Notes: generated by a model from the letters alone, not told the origin. A DNA stretch of 64,000 bases from Salinivibrio sharmensis (GCF_001995985.1 NZ_MUFC01000001.1:220029-284028); one strand, 5' to 3'; counted from the first letter of the stretch, positions 1 through 8,660 are shown. Translations and numbers: made by a program.

Positions 1-225
1 GGTGCGCTGCGAACGGATCAAGTGCCAGCCTTGCAGTTCTTTGGTTGCCATACTGACATTGCCACGAGAAATGTTGAGTGCCGACACAATGTCGTCTGCG
101 CTCAGCGGATGCTCACTCAAAACAATCAGTGCCAGCATTTCGCCCACCGAACGGTTAAAGCCCCAACGACTTCCCATTTCACCAAAGTGCATCACCACAT
201 TACGTAGTTCTTGTGACAGCTCCAT
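1..225 (-). CDS. GbsR/MarR-like transcriptional regulator, N-terminal part (3' end outside window)
   Basis: The visible 75 codons begin at an ATG preceded by a GGGAGA ribosome-binding site. They encode a helix-turn-helix protein resembling the GbsR branch of the MarR superfamily: an N-terminal stretch with HFGEMGSRWGFNRSVG, then a winged-helix segment with SADDIVSALNISRGNVSMATKEL, which is the recognition region. GbsR-type proteins often control choline/glycine-betaine or other osmolyte genes, but nothing here shows the target. The gene diverges from the PAS chemoreceptor across about 420 bases. The C-terminal part lies outside the window, so a ligand domain cannot be judged. Confidence 0.7.
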   Translation of the reverse strand, partial: MELSQELRNVVMHFGEMGSRWGFNRSVGEMLALIVLSEHPLSADDIVSALNISRGNVSMATKELQGWHLIRSQRT

Positions 226-385
226 CTTGATCTCCCTCGCAGTGCCTTTGAGAAATAATACGGAGTTTCTTTGCGGGGGATCAATGAAAATTTGGAAATT
301 TCAGAAATTATTGAAAATAGAAAAGCGAAGTTGTAAGCAAACGTAAGGAGAGGTTATTGATGTGTTACATGCGCACGTCGTCTAA

Positions 386-401
386 TATGATCTAAGTCAC
401 A
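386..401. promoter_or_regulatory. CRP/FNR-like palindrome in the divergent intergenic region
   Basis: TATGA, six bases, then TCACA matches the CRP consensus TGTGA-N6-TCACA with one mismatch. Read as an FNR site it is ATGAT-CTAA-GTCAC. The core ATGATCTAAGTCA is identical to that of the FNR-like site upstream of the DUF3360-pflB operon. No good -10 hexamer sits at class II distance on either strand, so which gene it serves is open. The rest of 226-646 holds only a possible 14-codon ORF at 553-597 and no other gene I can support. Confidence 0.4.
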
Positions 402-646
402 TAGCGTACGTGTTGTTGGCAGGAAAAAAAAGCTGTAAAACACACACAGACACACAATTGCGGTGTTTGAAAACATTGAGGCTCTCAACAGAACTGGTTA
501 TTTATACTGGCAACCACAGTATATTTGGGGACAATATCACATCAGGAGTGTAATGATCTCCTACACTTATAACAGCGCACCTCCTTATAACGATTAGACA
601 TGATGCGCCCTCACATAGTCACCTGAACAAAAGGAAGTTTGCTGTC

Positions 647-1942
647 ATGTTCAAGAAAACGCAGCGAGAGCTAGATACCTGTCGCGCAGAAAAAGCCTCG
701 CTCCAAGCAGAACTCAATGCTATCCAAGCACATATTGCGACCATCACCTTCACACCCGATGGCATTATTACCGATGTGAATGACAAATTGCTAAATATCA
801 TCGGCTACACCTACGATGAAGTGATCGGACAGCATCATCGCACGGTCTGTTTCGAGGAAACCAGCCAAGCATCAAGCTATCGGCAGTTTTGGCAATCACT
901 CGCGCAAGGAAAGTCACAGAAAGGGGTATTTCGTCGTCGCCATCAGACCGGCGCCGAGATTTGGATGGAAGCGACGTATGTCCCCATTAAAGATGCCAGA
1001 GGCAAAGTGATCAGCATTCGCAAATTAGCCGCTGATGTGACTAAACAACATCAAGATGCCCGACGACAAGAAGCCATATTGACGGCGATTAACCGCTCAC
1101 TGGCGGTGATTGAATTTGAGCCCGATGGCACCATAATTCGTGCCAATGACAACTTTCTCGCAGCAGTGGGCTATCAAGATAACGAGATTAAAGGTCAACA
1201 TCACCGTATGTTCTGTGATCAGGAATTTTATGATGAGAATCCTGATTTTTGGGCGAATTTAGCTCAAGGGCAATTCACGTCTGGGCAATATTTGCGCCGC
1301 GATAAATATGGCAACGAAGTTTGGTTAGAAGCGACCTACAATCCAGTTTTTGATGCCGCAGGAAAGGTTCATCGGGTGATCAAGTTCGCTACCGCCATCA
1401 CCGATACGGTGAAACAAAACCAAGCAGTCAACCAGGCCGCAGAGCTCGCGCAAGCCTCCTCCGAACAAACACTCAGTCATAGTGAAAATGGTAGTGCCTT
1501 GTTACAAGAGGCCGTCAAGCTGTCGCAAAGCGTGACTGATCAAGCCGTCGAAGCCACCAACCAAGTTGCGCAATTGAGTGAGCACGCACAAAGCATCGAA
1601 AACATCGTCACTACAATTAAACAAATCGCAGAGCAAACAAACCTTCTGGCGCTGAATGCGGCGATAGAGGCCGCTCGTGCGGGCGATCAAGGGAGAGGTT
1701 TTGCAGTGGTCGCCGATGAAGTACGCGGTTTGTCGCAACGTACCAGTCAATCGACCACCGAAATTGCCGATGTTGTCGATGAAAACCTACAACTGATCAA
1801 AGGAGTGAGCGAGGCGATGGGAAAAGTCACTGAACAATCTTCGCTCGGACAGGAAAAGGTAACCGCCGCCGATACCGTAATGACCGATATTCATGCCGGC
1901 GCAGAAGAGGTCTCCGCTACCGTTCGTCGTCTGACACAATAA
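647..1942 (+). CDS. Soluble methyl-accepting chemotaxis protein with two PAS domains
   Basis: This 431-residue cytoplasmic receptor has no signal peptide, membrane segment or HAMP domain. Two PAS domains lie at about residues 28-145 and 150-265. The second ends [15 protein letters not shown], the usual PAS C-cap. A short chemoreceptor signalling domain follows (about 268-431) with the conserved hairpin tip [18 protein letters not shown] and [16 protein letters not shown]-only receptors of this type usually sense redox or energy state, or small molecules. The coiled-coil arms on each side of the tip are only about 60 residues, shorter than in Tsr/Tar. The protein ends without an NWETF-type CheR tether. 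AAGGAAG lies ten bases before the ATG. An HD-GYP gene follows after 50 bases, suggesting co-transcription of taxis and c-di-GMP functions. Confidence 0.9.
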   Translation: MFKKTQRELDTCRAEKASLQAELNAIQAHIATITFTPDGIITDVNDKLLNIIGYTYDEVIGQHHRTVCFEETSQASSYRQFWQSLAQGKSQKGVFRRRHQTGAEIWMEATYVPIKDARGKVISIRKLAADVTKQHQDARRQEAILTAINRSLAVIEFEPDGTIIRANDNFLAAVGYQDNEIKGQHHRMFCDQEFYDENPDFWANLAQGQFTSGQYLRRDKYGNEVWLEATYNPVFDAAGKVHRVIKFATAITDTVKQNQAVNQAAELAQASSEQTLSHSENGSALLQEAVKLSQSVTDQAVEATNQVAQLSEHAQSIENIVTTIKQIAEQTNLLALNAAIEAARAGDQGRGFAVVADEVRGLSQRTSQSTTEIADVVDENLQLIKGVSEAMGKVTEQSSLGQEKVTAADTVMTDIHAGAEEVSATVRRLTQ

Positions 1943-1992
1943 CTGTCGGTCATTGCCACCGGTCGCCATGAGCACAAAGGATAAGGAATAGC

Positions 1993-3372
1993 ATGCACAC
2001 CCAAGCCAGCAGCGCCACACAGTTGAAATTATCGGAGCTCATTTTGGCGTTAAGTACCGCGTTGGACATGACGGAGGGGCAGCCTCCCGAGCACTGTATG
2101 CGCTGCACGTGGTTAGGAATGAAACTCGCTGACGCCTTAGCGCTCGACGAGCAACAACGTCATGATCTTTTCTATACGTTGCTGCTAAAAGATGCGGGCT
2201 GCAGCAGCAATGCGGCACGGATCTGTGAGCTTTACCTCACTAACGACTTGGCCTTTAAACAAAGCTACAAAGTTGTCGATGGTAGCTTGTCCAGCGTACT
2301 CAACTTTGTACTTAAAAATACCGGCGTCAAGCGCGGCTTTATGCAAAAACTCTCGACCACACTAGATATCATCCGCAACGGTGATATGTATGCGCAGGAG
2401 CTGATTGAAACACGATGTACCCGCGGTGCCGATGTCGCACGCGATTTGCGTTTTAGTGAAACCGTTGCTGAAGCCATCTATGCGCTGGATGAACACTATG
2501 ATGGCGGTGGGCGTCCTGACCAGCTAAAGGCCGAACAGATCCCCTTGTTTTCGCGCATCGCATTGATGACACAGGTCATTGATGTCTTCCGAACCGAGTC
2601 CGGTGTCGACGCCGCACTCAGCGAACTAACAAACCGCCGCGGTACTTGGTTTGACCCGGTGCTCGTGGACACCTTTTTACAGATAGCGCGCGATCCACAG
2701 TTTTGGCAGCAGCTGGACAGCCCCGCACTAAAAGAAGACGTGCTGTCGATGACGCCGGCAGACACATGTATCTGGGTCGATGATGACTATCTGGATGACA
2801 TTGCGGCGGCTTTCGGACGCATTGTTGATGCCAAAAGCCCTTTCACCTCCGGGCACAGCGAGCGCGTGGCCGTTTACGCCAGCTTAATTGCTGATGAGCT
2901 TGGCATCAGTGAACAGGATAAAAAATGGCTAAAGCGTGGCGCGTTACTGCACGATATTGGCAAACTCGGCGTAAGCAATGATGTGCTCGATAAACCGGGA
3001 AAATTGGATGACGACGAATGGGAGCACGTTAAACGCCATGCAGCACTGAGCAAAACCATTTTATCGAAAATCCACCAATTCGATCACCTCGCTAAGTTCG
3101 CCAGCGCCCACCACGAAAAGCTTGATGGTACTGGGTACCCTGAAGGCATCAAAAGCGATGACATCTCTTTGCTCACTCGCATTATCACCACCGCGGATAT
3201 TTTCGATGCGATCACTGCCGAACGCCCCTATCGTGGCCCTATTCCGATGAACAAAGCCCTCTCCATCATGAAAGAGGAGACAGGGACAGCCATTGACGCC
3301 CAGTGTTTACAGGCGCTAATGGCTGGCCTCAAGCGACTGCCTGACCATTTTATTGTTCATGACGATACCTAG
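1993..3372 (+). CDS. Tandem HD-GYP domain protein, probable cyclic-di-GMP phosphodiesterase
   Basis: The 459-residue protein carries two HD-GYP modules. The C-terminal one (about 265-455) is intact: HDIGK at 320-324, HHE at 373-375 and GTGYP at 379-383, as expected for c-di-GMP hydrolysis. The N-terminal module (about 12-240) has the same outline but is degenerate. KDAG (66-69) replaces the HD motif, and HYDGGGRP (168-175) replaces HHE-DGTGYP, so it is probably regulatory. No membrane segment or receiver domain is visible. The ATG has AAGGAA five bases upstream. The gene follows the PAS chemoreceptor on the same strand. HD-GYP proteins typically lower c-di-GMP and favour motility over biofilm. 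Confidence 0.9.
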   Translation: MHTQASSATQLKLSELILALSTALDMTEGQPPEHCMRCTWLGMKLADALALDEQQRHDLFYTLLLKDAGCSSNAARICELYLTNDLAFKQSYKVVDGSLSSVLNFVLKNTGVKRGFMQKLSTTLDIIRNGDMYAQELIETRCTRGADVARDLRFSETVAEAIYALDEHYDGGGRPDQLKAEQIPLFSRIALMTQVIDVFRTESGVDAALSELTNRRGTWFDPVLVDTFLQIARDPQFWQQLDSPALKEDVLSMTPADTCIWVDDDYLDDIAAAFGRIVDAKSPFTSGHSERVAVYASLIADELGISEQDKKWLKRGALLHDIGKLGVSNDVLDKPGKLDDDEWEHVKRHAALSKTILSKIHQFDHLAKFASAHHEKLDGTGYPEGIKSDDISLLTRIITTADIFDAITAERPYRGPIPMNKALSIMKEETGTAIDAQCLQALMAGLKRLPDHFIVHDDT

Positions 3373-3380
3373 ATCACATC

Positions 3381-3417
3381 ATAGATATTACCTATCGCGT
3401 ATATAGGTTAACTCCAT
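3381..3417 (+). promoter_or_regulatory. OxyR binding site upstream of dps
   Basis: The first half (3381-3395) matches ATAGnTnnnAnCTAT at every defined position. Exactly seven bases follow (3396-3402). The second half (3403-3417) matches with two deviations, C for A in the middle and CCAT for CTAT. This is the full tandem 37-bp architecture bound by an OxyR tetramer. It lies about 120 bases before the dps start. Peroxide induction of dps by OxyR is established in E. coli. Confidence 0.75.
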
Positions 3418-3539
3418 TTTCTTTTTTTATATCGGGTAGTTACTCTATTTACATCGTTTGGAACGAACCGTTTCCAGTGCTTGGCACTCGCGATAAGCGA
3501 AGGGTCGAACACATTGATTTGCCACTAAGGAGGCATTAA

Positions 3540-4016
3540 ATGAGTAAGCAAGCAGCATTGATTGGACTAGACAGCAGCAAAGCCGCCGATCTAGGCGCGC
3601 GTTTGGATACGCTATTGGCTAACTACCAAGTGCTATATACCAATGTGCGTGGTTTTCACTGGAACATCAAAGGCAACGACTTTTTCGAGTTGCATACCAA
3701 ATTTGAAGAAATTTATACCGATCTTCAAACCAAGATTGATGAAGTGGCTGAGCGCATTCTTACCATCGGTGGCACCGCCGAGCATCGCTTCAGCGAGTAC
3801 CTGAAGGTCAGTGAAATTAAAGAGCACGCACCCGAAGCGAATGGTCAAGCCGGTGTCCGTGCGCTGGTCGAAGGCTTTAGCGTCCTGATTGGCCTACAAC
3901 GCGATATCATGAACCTTGCCGGTGATGCAGGTGACGAAGGGACGTCTGCACTAATGAGCGACTACATCCGCGAACAAGAAAAACTGATGTGGATGCTTAA
4001 CGCTTATCTCAACTAA
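3540..4016 (+). CDS. dps: Dps, DNA-protecting ferritin-like protein
   Basis: The 158-residue protein belongs to the Dps/ferritin-like four-helix family, whose dodecamers oxidise Fe(II) with peroxide, store iron and protect DNA in starved or oxidatively stressed cells. The intersubunit ferroxidase ligands are in register: H40 in GFHWNIKG, H52, then D67 and E71 in IDEVAERI, the same spacing as H51/H63/D78/E82 of E. coli Dps. The lysine-rich N-terminal tail used for DNA binding in E. coli is short here. A perfect AAGGAGG lies six bases before the ATG. An OxyR-type site lies upstream and a strong terminator follows, so the gene is probably monocistronic. Confidence 0.95.
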   Translation: MSKQAALIGLDSSKAADLGARLDTLLANYQVLYTNVRGFHWNIKGNDFFELHTKFEEIYTDLQTKIDEVAERILTIGGTAEHRFSEYLKVSEIKEHAPEANGQAGVRALVEGFSVLIGLQRDIMNLAGDAGDEGTSALMSDYIREQEKLMWMLNAYLN

Positions 4017-4040
4017 TCATGAACCAGTAAGATTTAATAC

Positions 4041-4067
4041 AAAGCCCGCGTTCTCGCGGGCTTTTTT
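4041..4067 (+). terminator. Intrinsic terminator after dps
   Basis: AAAGCCCGCG, TTCT loop, CGCGGGCTTT and a T tract. The stem is perfect. It separates dps from the convergent vxrC end and can work in both directions. Confidence 0.9.
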
Positions 4068-4072
4068 ATGGT

Positions 4073-4936
4073 TCATTCTTTATTCACAGTTTGAGGCAGC
4101 GGCAACGCCAGCCACTCAACATAGTTCACTTTTATCGCGCCTTGATACTCAAAGTGACTAACAGTGACGCTTAAATGCTCCGCATTAACAAGCGATGAGG
4201 TGGGCAGTTTTATCATACTTGGCGCGTGGGAGTTGTCTGAGCGACCGGACAAGTAAATCGGCGTTTGCTCGATCCAGCGGTAGGCGTCATCAAGCCACAA
4301 CCAGTGTGCGACGGCCGGCAAGCAACTCAAAGGCGTTTCGGGCAAATCAATGGCGAGCTGTTGATCAGGATGGCCACTCAGTTTGACCCAAGGTCGACGT
4401 GGCAAACCGTATACCACCAGGCTGTAGTGCTGGCCTCCCATTTTTAACTCATAAATACCCGGGATAATTTGAGTAAACAAAGTCCCTGACTCGACTTCTT
4501 GATAACCACGCTTCTCATTCAAGATCCCGTTTACCACCGTTTGCCCAGTAGGATCAGTGAGGGTGAGTAAGGTATCACGCTCCACCTCCTCTGCAGAGAG
4601 TCTTATTTCATAGCCAAGACTTGACCCACCTACCCAGCGCACAAAATCGATTGTCAGCCCTTGAGGAACCCCTTTTCCGTTCGGCTCGGTTAACTGTTGG
4701 CCACAATCGCTTTGATTGATGATCGCGTACTTTATCTTCGCCCAACGCTCAGTCGGTATTTGCTGCTGAGATAGCGCAAAAATAAGCTCTTGCCACGCCA
4801 CCTTGGGCCTATCTGCGAGTAGTGCCTGATAGGTTTCCTGCATCGGTGTTTTTGGGAACCAAGCTTGCTCCGCGCGGACGCTAAAGCTGCATACCATGCA
4901 CCCTATCAATAGTAAGTGGTAGCCAAACCCGTTCAT
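4073..4936 (-). CDS. vxrC: VxrC-like DUF2861 periplasmic protein
   Basis: The 287-residue protein has a signal peptide (MNGFGYHLLLIGCMVCSFSV then RAEQ) and no other membrane segment, so it should be periplasmic. I place it in DUF2861 on overall sequence feel and position. In V. cholerae a protein of this type is VxrC, encoded directly after the VxrA kinase and VxrB regulator. Its start codon overlaps the vxrB stop (ATGA), which is strong evidence for coupled expression. Its molecular role is not established; an accessory role in cell-envelope stress sensing is inferred from the operon. The next gene is the convergent dps, so vxrD and vxrE homologues are missing from this position. Confidence 0.75.
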   Translation of the reverse strand: MNGFGYHLLLIGCMVCSFSVRAEQAWFPKTPMQETYQALLADRPKVAWQELIFALSQQQIPTERWAKIKYAIINQSDCGQQLTEPNGKGVPQGLTIDFVRWVGGSSLGYEIRLSAEEVERDTLLTLTDPTGQTVVNGILNEKRGYQEVESGTLFTQIIPGIYELKMGGQHYSLVVYGLPRRPWVKLSGHPDQQLAIDLPETPLSCLPAVAHWLWLDDAYRWIEQTPIYLSGRSDNSHAPSMIKLPTSSLVNAEHLSVTVSHFEYQGAIKVNYVEWLALPLPQTVNKE

Positions 4937-5577
4937 AGCACCACCAACCGATATCCGACACCGCGATGCGTCTCTATCGCTAAACCGGGCAACTTTTGTC
5001 GTAGCCGCAACACATGATTGTCAACCGTGCGCGTGGTAGGAAACGCCTGATATCCCCATATTTTGTTGAGCAATTCTTCGCGGTGAAAAACCCGCCCTTG
5101 GTTTTGTAACAGCAGTAGCAATAAATCAAACTCTTTAGGCTTGAGCGTCACATCCTGGTCTTGCCAATACACATGACGGGATCCAGGTTCAACCTTGATC
5201 TGCCCGTATACGAGTTGGCTTTCTCCCAAGGGCCGCAATTGGGCATAGATGCGCGCCAAGAGCTCCTGGTGTGAAAAGGGTTTAACCACATAATCTTTGG
5301 CGCCAGCCATCAGCCCCTCAACACGTTGCTCAACCTCAATCTTGGCCGTCAACACAATCACAGGAAGTGCTTTTAGCGAAAGCCAATGAGGCAAATGCGC
5401 CAAACTGTCTCCATCGGCAAGCTGACGATCTAAAATCACCAAGTCAGCGTGAAACCAATGCTTATCCACCTTGTTACTTTCGGTCAGCCAGGTGCATTCA
5501 AATCCTTGCTGCACCAGAAACTGGCGCAAGCCCTCCCCCAGTAGCATGTCATCTTCAATCAACAATAAGTGGCTCAT
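4933..5577 (-). CDS. vxrB: VxrB/WigR-like OmpR-family response regulator
   Basis: The 214-residue protein has a receiver domain (1-110) with acidic residues E8, D9 and D10, phospho-acceptor D50 in LVILDRQ, and K99 in VVKPFS. A winged-helix OmpR domain follows (about 120-214), ending in THRGVGYRL. The ATG at 5577 is preferred over longer versions because it overlaps the vxrA stop as ATGA and starts exactly at the receiver fold. In V. cholerae VxrB/WigR responds to cell-wall damage and controls peptidoglycan synthesis, type VI secretion and biofilm genes. That role is carried over here by homology and gene order. Confidence 0.85.
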   Translation of the reverse strand: MSHLLLIEDDMLLGEGLRQFLVQQGFECTWLTESNKVDKHWFHADLVILDRQLADGDSLAHLPHWLSLKALPVIVLTAKIEVEQRVEGLMAGAKDYVVKPFSHQELLARIYAQLRPLGESQLVYGQIKVEPGSRHVYWQDQDVTLKPKEFDLLLLLLQNQGRVFHREELLNKIWGYQAFPTTRTVDNHVLRLRQKLPGLAIETHRGVGYRLVVL

Positions 5578-6971
5578 TGCGGTAACTCCAGAATACAGCA
5601 GGTAGGATGACGCTTGATCACTAGCTTCCCCCCCATTTGACGCATTAAACGCGCCACTAAAAACAACCCAATCCCCATGTTTCTTTCTGACGGTGACGAC
5701 TGATATCGCCGCCACAGCCTTTGCCCCCAGGAAGGAAAAATTCCGTTATCATAGACACAAACACGCACGCGCTTATCCACGCATACACGAATCCAAATTT
5801 GATCACCGCCATGATGATGCGCATTTTGAATCAGGTTTTTCAAGCAGATGGATAACCAGTAGAAAGGCAACGTCAGTGTTTTATCTTGCTCAAGGGTGTA
5901 ATCAACCTCTAAGCAATCGCAAATATTATCCAGCCACTCTGATAAGGACGCAGTTTGTAACTTAAACTGCTCACGTTTATCGGTACTTAAATAGCCCTTA
6001 CTGGTCTCTGTCAGCTGACTTAAGCGTTGATGATCCGCCAATAATCGCCAAAGCACATCTTGTGTTCCCGGCTCAAGAGAGTCGAACTGGCTGCGAAGCA
6101 TCTCCACCGTCATGCCTAGGCTTGCAATCGGTGTTCTTAGCTCATGGGTCAGCAACTGCAGGATAAATTGGCGTTCGCGGCGCTGCTGGTATCGATCGTA
6201 TAGGCTACGCGCTAAACCAACTATTAGTGCACAAAAAACCGCTATCAACACCGCAATCATCACGCCACGATAGGCAGGATGAAGTTGATTGCAAATGTTC
6301 CCATAGCGGTAATCACATCCCGTGGTATTCGTCGATAAACTCAAACGATATTGCTCAGCAATTGGCGCCCATTGTTCATGAGATAGCGCCTTCCACCCTT
6401 CTTCGCCGTTGAGCCACAGGCGCCCGCCATCTAAATACGCACGGTAACCACTGAGTAACGCATCTTGGCCAGCCTGACTAAGGACATTCAGTGCAGCATG
6501 TAGGGGATGTTTTTCATTGGCTAAGGTAAAACGTTGTATCAGTTCAGGTGACGGCGTGGCGATACCACGTGCTGACACATAGCGCTCCGCATAACTGCCA
6601 CCAGCAGGATGGAGTAGCGGGTTTTGCTCAAACCACTCAATGGCTATAGGCTCATCACGGCACAAAGCCAATTCAAAACGCTGGGCGGCTAACAAGAGGG
6701 GGGACACGATACTGGGGGTCGGCTCGCACGTTTGCACCACTTGATGTAACGCGTCTAAGTCCTGCCAATTAACATTCTCGAAATCAGGGTACTGCGACTG
6801 ACTGACCAACAAAGCCTGCGGATACGCATTTAGTGCGGGTTGTGCAACCATCAAGGTGCCCGTTTGCCAGGCCTTATCATAAAATCCTTTCAGTTGCGTG
6901 TGCAGCTCACTGGCCACCGTTTGGCTGCTGAGTAAAGCCAACAATAACGCTGCTAACGCTCGAAACACCAC
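5574..6971 (-). CDS. vxrA: VxrA/WigK-like sensor histidine kinase
   Basis: The 465-residue membrane kinase has an N-terminal signal segment (about 1-20), a large periplasmic domain (about 21-233, DUF3404 type, with several cysteines), one transmembrane helix (about 234-256), a dimerisation/H-box with H276 in THELRTP, and an HATPase_c domain with N-box KNLIQNAHHHG and G-box GIGLFL. In V. cholerae this kinase senses cell-wall stress such as beta-lactam damage. The start is GTG at 6971 behind AAGGGTGG; an adjacent GTG at 6968 is an alternative. It is the first gene of a tightly overlapping vxrABC operon. No HAMP domain is visible between the membrane helix and H-box. Confidence 0.85.
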   Translation of the reverse strand: MVFRALAALLLALLSSQTVASELHTQLKGFYDKAWQTGTLMVAQPALNAYPQALLVSQSQYPDFENVNWQDLDALHQVVQTCEPTPSIVSPLLLAAQRFELALCRDEPIAIEWFEQNPLLHPAGGSYAERYVSARGIATPSPELIQRFTLANEKHPLHAALNVLSQAGQDALLSGYRAYLDGGRLWLNGEEGWKALSHEQWAPIAEQYRLSLSTNTTGCDYRYGNICNQLHPAYRGVMIAVLIAVFCALIVGLARSLYDRYQQRRERQFILQLLTHELRTPIASLGMTVEMLRSQFDSLEPGTQDVLWRLLADHQRLSQLTETSKGYLSTDKREQFKLQTASLSEWLDNICDCLEVDYTLEQDKTLTLPFYWLSICLKNLIQNAHHHGGDQIWIRVCVDKRVRVCVYDNGIFPSWGQRLWRRYQSSPSERNMGIGLFLVARLMRQMGGKLVIKRHPTCCILELPQ

Positions 6972-7157
6972 TTTGCCACCCTTATGGATCCTTACACTTA
7001 CGCTACCAGCGCTAATGATTAAATCATAGCTAAGCGGTAAGGGGCTGTGTCACCCGAGTGTCAACATTGTGGGGAAGGACAAGACGCTATATGGTCATAC
7101 GAACAACGAGAGGGGTCGGCAGTTGATGAGTAACGTGGTTTTCATGGCGCAGAAAGG

Positions 7158-7269
7158 GCGGAGACCTCCCCAGCTGCATCCCGGCACACACGTCCCAAGC
7201 GCGGGCTGCTTCCTTCCGGACCTGACCCAGTACACAAGATAGTGTTGCGGGAGAACCAAGGAGGCCTCC
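7158..7269 (-). ncRNA. ffs: 4.5S RNA of the signal recognition particle
   Basis: Read on the minus strand, the sequence has the hallmark SRP apical hairpin GGTCAGGTCCGGAAGGAAGC, with its GGAA tetraloop and asymmetric loop for Ffh binding. It starts GGAGGCCTCC and ends GGAGGTCTCC, which pair as the terminal stem, and carries TTGGTTCTCCCGCAAC and GTGTGCCGGGATG as in E. coli 4.5S RNA. The length is about 112 nt and the ends are set by the terminal stem to within a few bases. It lies near ybaY and tesB, as in E. coli. Confidence 0.95.
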
Positions 7270-7385
7270 ATCGATATGTCGTTAAGCTTGCTTAACTGCG
7301 GGGCATTATGTGGCAAGGCTGGATGCAATGCAAGGAGGATTCACGTCCTTGACGGTTAACTGTTTATCTTCTGGACAGTTACTTA

Positions 7386-8117
7386 CTATTCGTCGTTCGG
7401 CTCTTCCAATAACAAATACTCACCGACCCAAATCGCCGCAAGCATGGTAGCCCACGCGACCAATAGCGACAGCGTGAGTTGCCCAGGGGTAATCCACGTA
7501 ATCACCAAAAACGGAATACTCGGGATTAAATGTACGGCAAGGTGACGTGAGCGAGCAAATTGTGGTGTGAACCCGATCCATTGCAAAAGCCAAACAACCA
7601 TCACTACAGCCGCAGTCCATAGCGCCGCAGGCCAACCACTCAACGCCACTAATACAGGCAGTAATAACCAAGCGCCGCGATGAGGCGGCTGATAACCTGG
7701 CCAATACCGGATTGCAAGCCATAACCCCACAAGTGCTAGCGTTTGCAGCGCGAGGGGACTCGGTGATCCACCCAATTTAGCTTCCGATTGCAAAGCCATC
7801 ATCCCCGCGAACATGGCAACCATCACTGCCCCGAGTAATAGCTTGACGTGTGGGTGTCGGTCGGGATTGAACCAAAGAGACAAAGCCGGTAAAAGCAATA
7901 GCGTGCTTGCGGCTAACAGCGCAGGTAACTGTGGCAAGGTAAAAGCAAAAATCGCCATCGCGAGTGCCAAGCACCAACTCGCGAATTTATCTGGATAGAA
8001 AAAGAATAAAGCAGACGCGCCAATCGCCAGACTATTAAGGGAAAACGTGGCGCTTATCCCCGCGACAGCGATAACCGATAGCACCAACACCGGCCAGAGA
8101 AACAGTGAGATTCGCAT
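7386..8117 (-). CDS. Hypothetical polytopic inner-membrane protein
   Basis: This 243-residue protein is not one I recognise. It is made almost entirely of hydrophobic helices, about eight to nine, separated by short polar loops such as FNPDRHPHVK, QSEAKLGGSPSP and GYQPPHRG. It ends in an acidic cytoplasmic-looking tail EYLLLEEPNDE. No catalytic or nucleotide-binding motif stands out. The ATG at 8117 is chosen because AAGGAG lies six bases upstream; a GTG two codons earlier would have no spacing. It sits between ffs and ybaY, where E. coli has ybaZ. A transporter or envelope role is possible, but nothing in the sequence decides it. Confidence 0.7.
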   Translation of the reverse strand: MRISLFLWPVLVLSVIAVAGISATFSLNSLAIGASALFFFYPDKFASWCLALAMAIFAFTLPQLPALLAASTLLLLPALSLWFNPDRHPHVKLLLGAVMVAMFAGMMALQSEAKLGGSPSPLALQTLALVGLWLAIRYWPGYQPPHRGAWLLLPVLVALSGWPAALWTAAVVMVVWLLQWIGFTPQFARSRHLAVHLIPSIPFLVITWITPGQLTLSLLVAWATMLAAIWVGEYLLLEEPNDE

Positions 8118-8156
8118 GCACACTCCTTGTGCGGATATCTCTTACCAGTGTAGCGA

Positions 8157-8576
8157 TCAATGCCCCGCACGCACCAGTGTTAGCGTCGGATCATAGGTAT
8201 GATTCGTATCCGTGATCACTTTATTGACGGTATTAGTAATAAACAGAGGCCGATCACTAACATCAATTTGAGCGGTGATCACATAATCATGTGTGGTCGT
8301 GATTTGCCCCGGGTCATAATTGAGTGAAAAGTGCAGAGGTGTTTGTTGCCCTTCAGTCACGAAGGACTGGCGACTGATTACTTTACCAGGAGCATCCATA
8401 TTTTTGATTTCTACTAGTCGCACGGTCACGCTAGCATTTTCAGGTAACGCAAGGCGTTCACGATACACCAAACTACCAGAAACATTGGCTAAATCATTAG
8501 GTTGGGTATTTCCAGAACAAGCAGTAAACACCAAAGCAGTGAATAAGGCGAACAATAGAAACGTTAGTTTCTTCAT
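8157..8576 (-). CDS. ybaY: YbaY-family outer-membrane lipoprotein
   Basis: The 139-residue precursor starts with a lipoprotein signal ending FTAC at C20. A YbaY/YscW-like beta-sandwich domain follows (about 38-137), with the typical opening VSGSLVYRERLALPENASVTV and ending TLTLVRAG. The family is widespread and of uncertain function. The ATG at 8576 is favoured over an upstream ATG because GAGGA lies seven bases before it and it gives a proper signal peptide. The gene diverges from tesB, the same pairing as in E. coli. Confidence 0.85.
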   Translation of the reverse strand: MKKLTFLLFALFTALVFTACSGNTQPNDLANVSGSLVYRERLALPENASVTVRLVEIKNMDAPGKVISRQSFVTEGQQTPLHFSLNYDPGQITTTHDYVITAQIDVSDRPLFITNTVNKVITDTNHTYDPTLTLVRAGH

Positions 8577-8660
8577 TAAAGAATCCTCACTGAAGCGCAT
8601 TCAAATGCGGCAAAAACACTAAGGTTATGATAGCTTGAACAATAACAATGGAAGCATAGC

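Noticed and set aside
7095-7328. Open reading frame across the 4.5S RNA gene
   Set aside because: It coincides with the SRP RNA, has no ribosome-binding site and encodes no recognisable protein.
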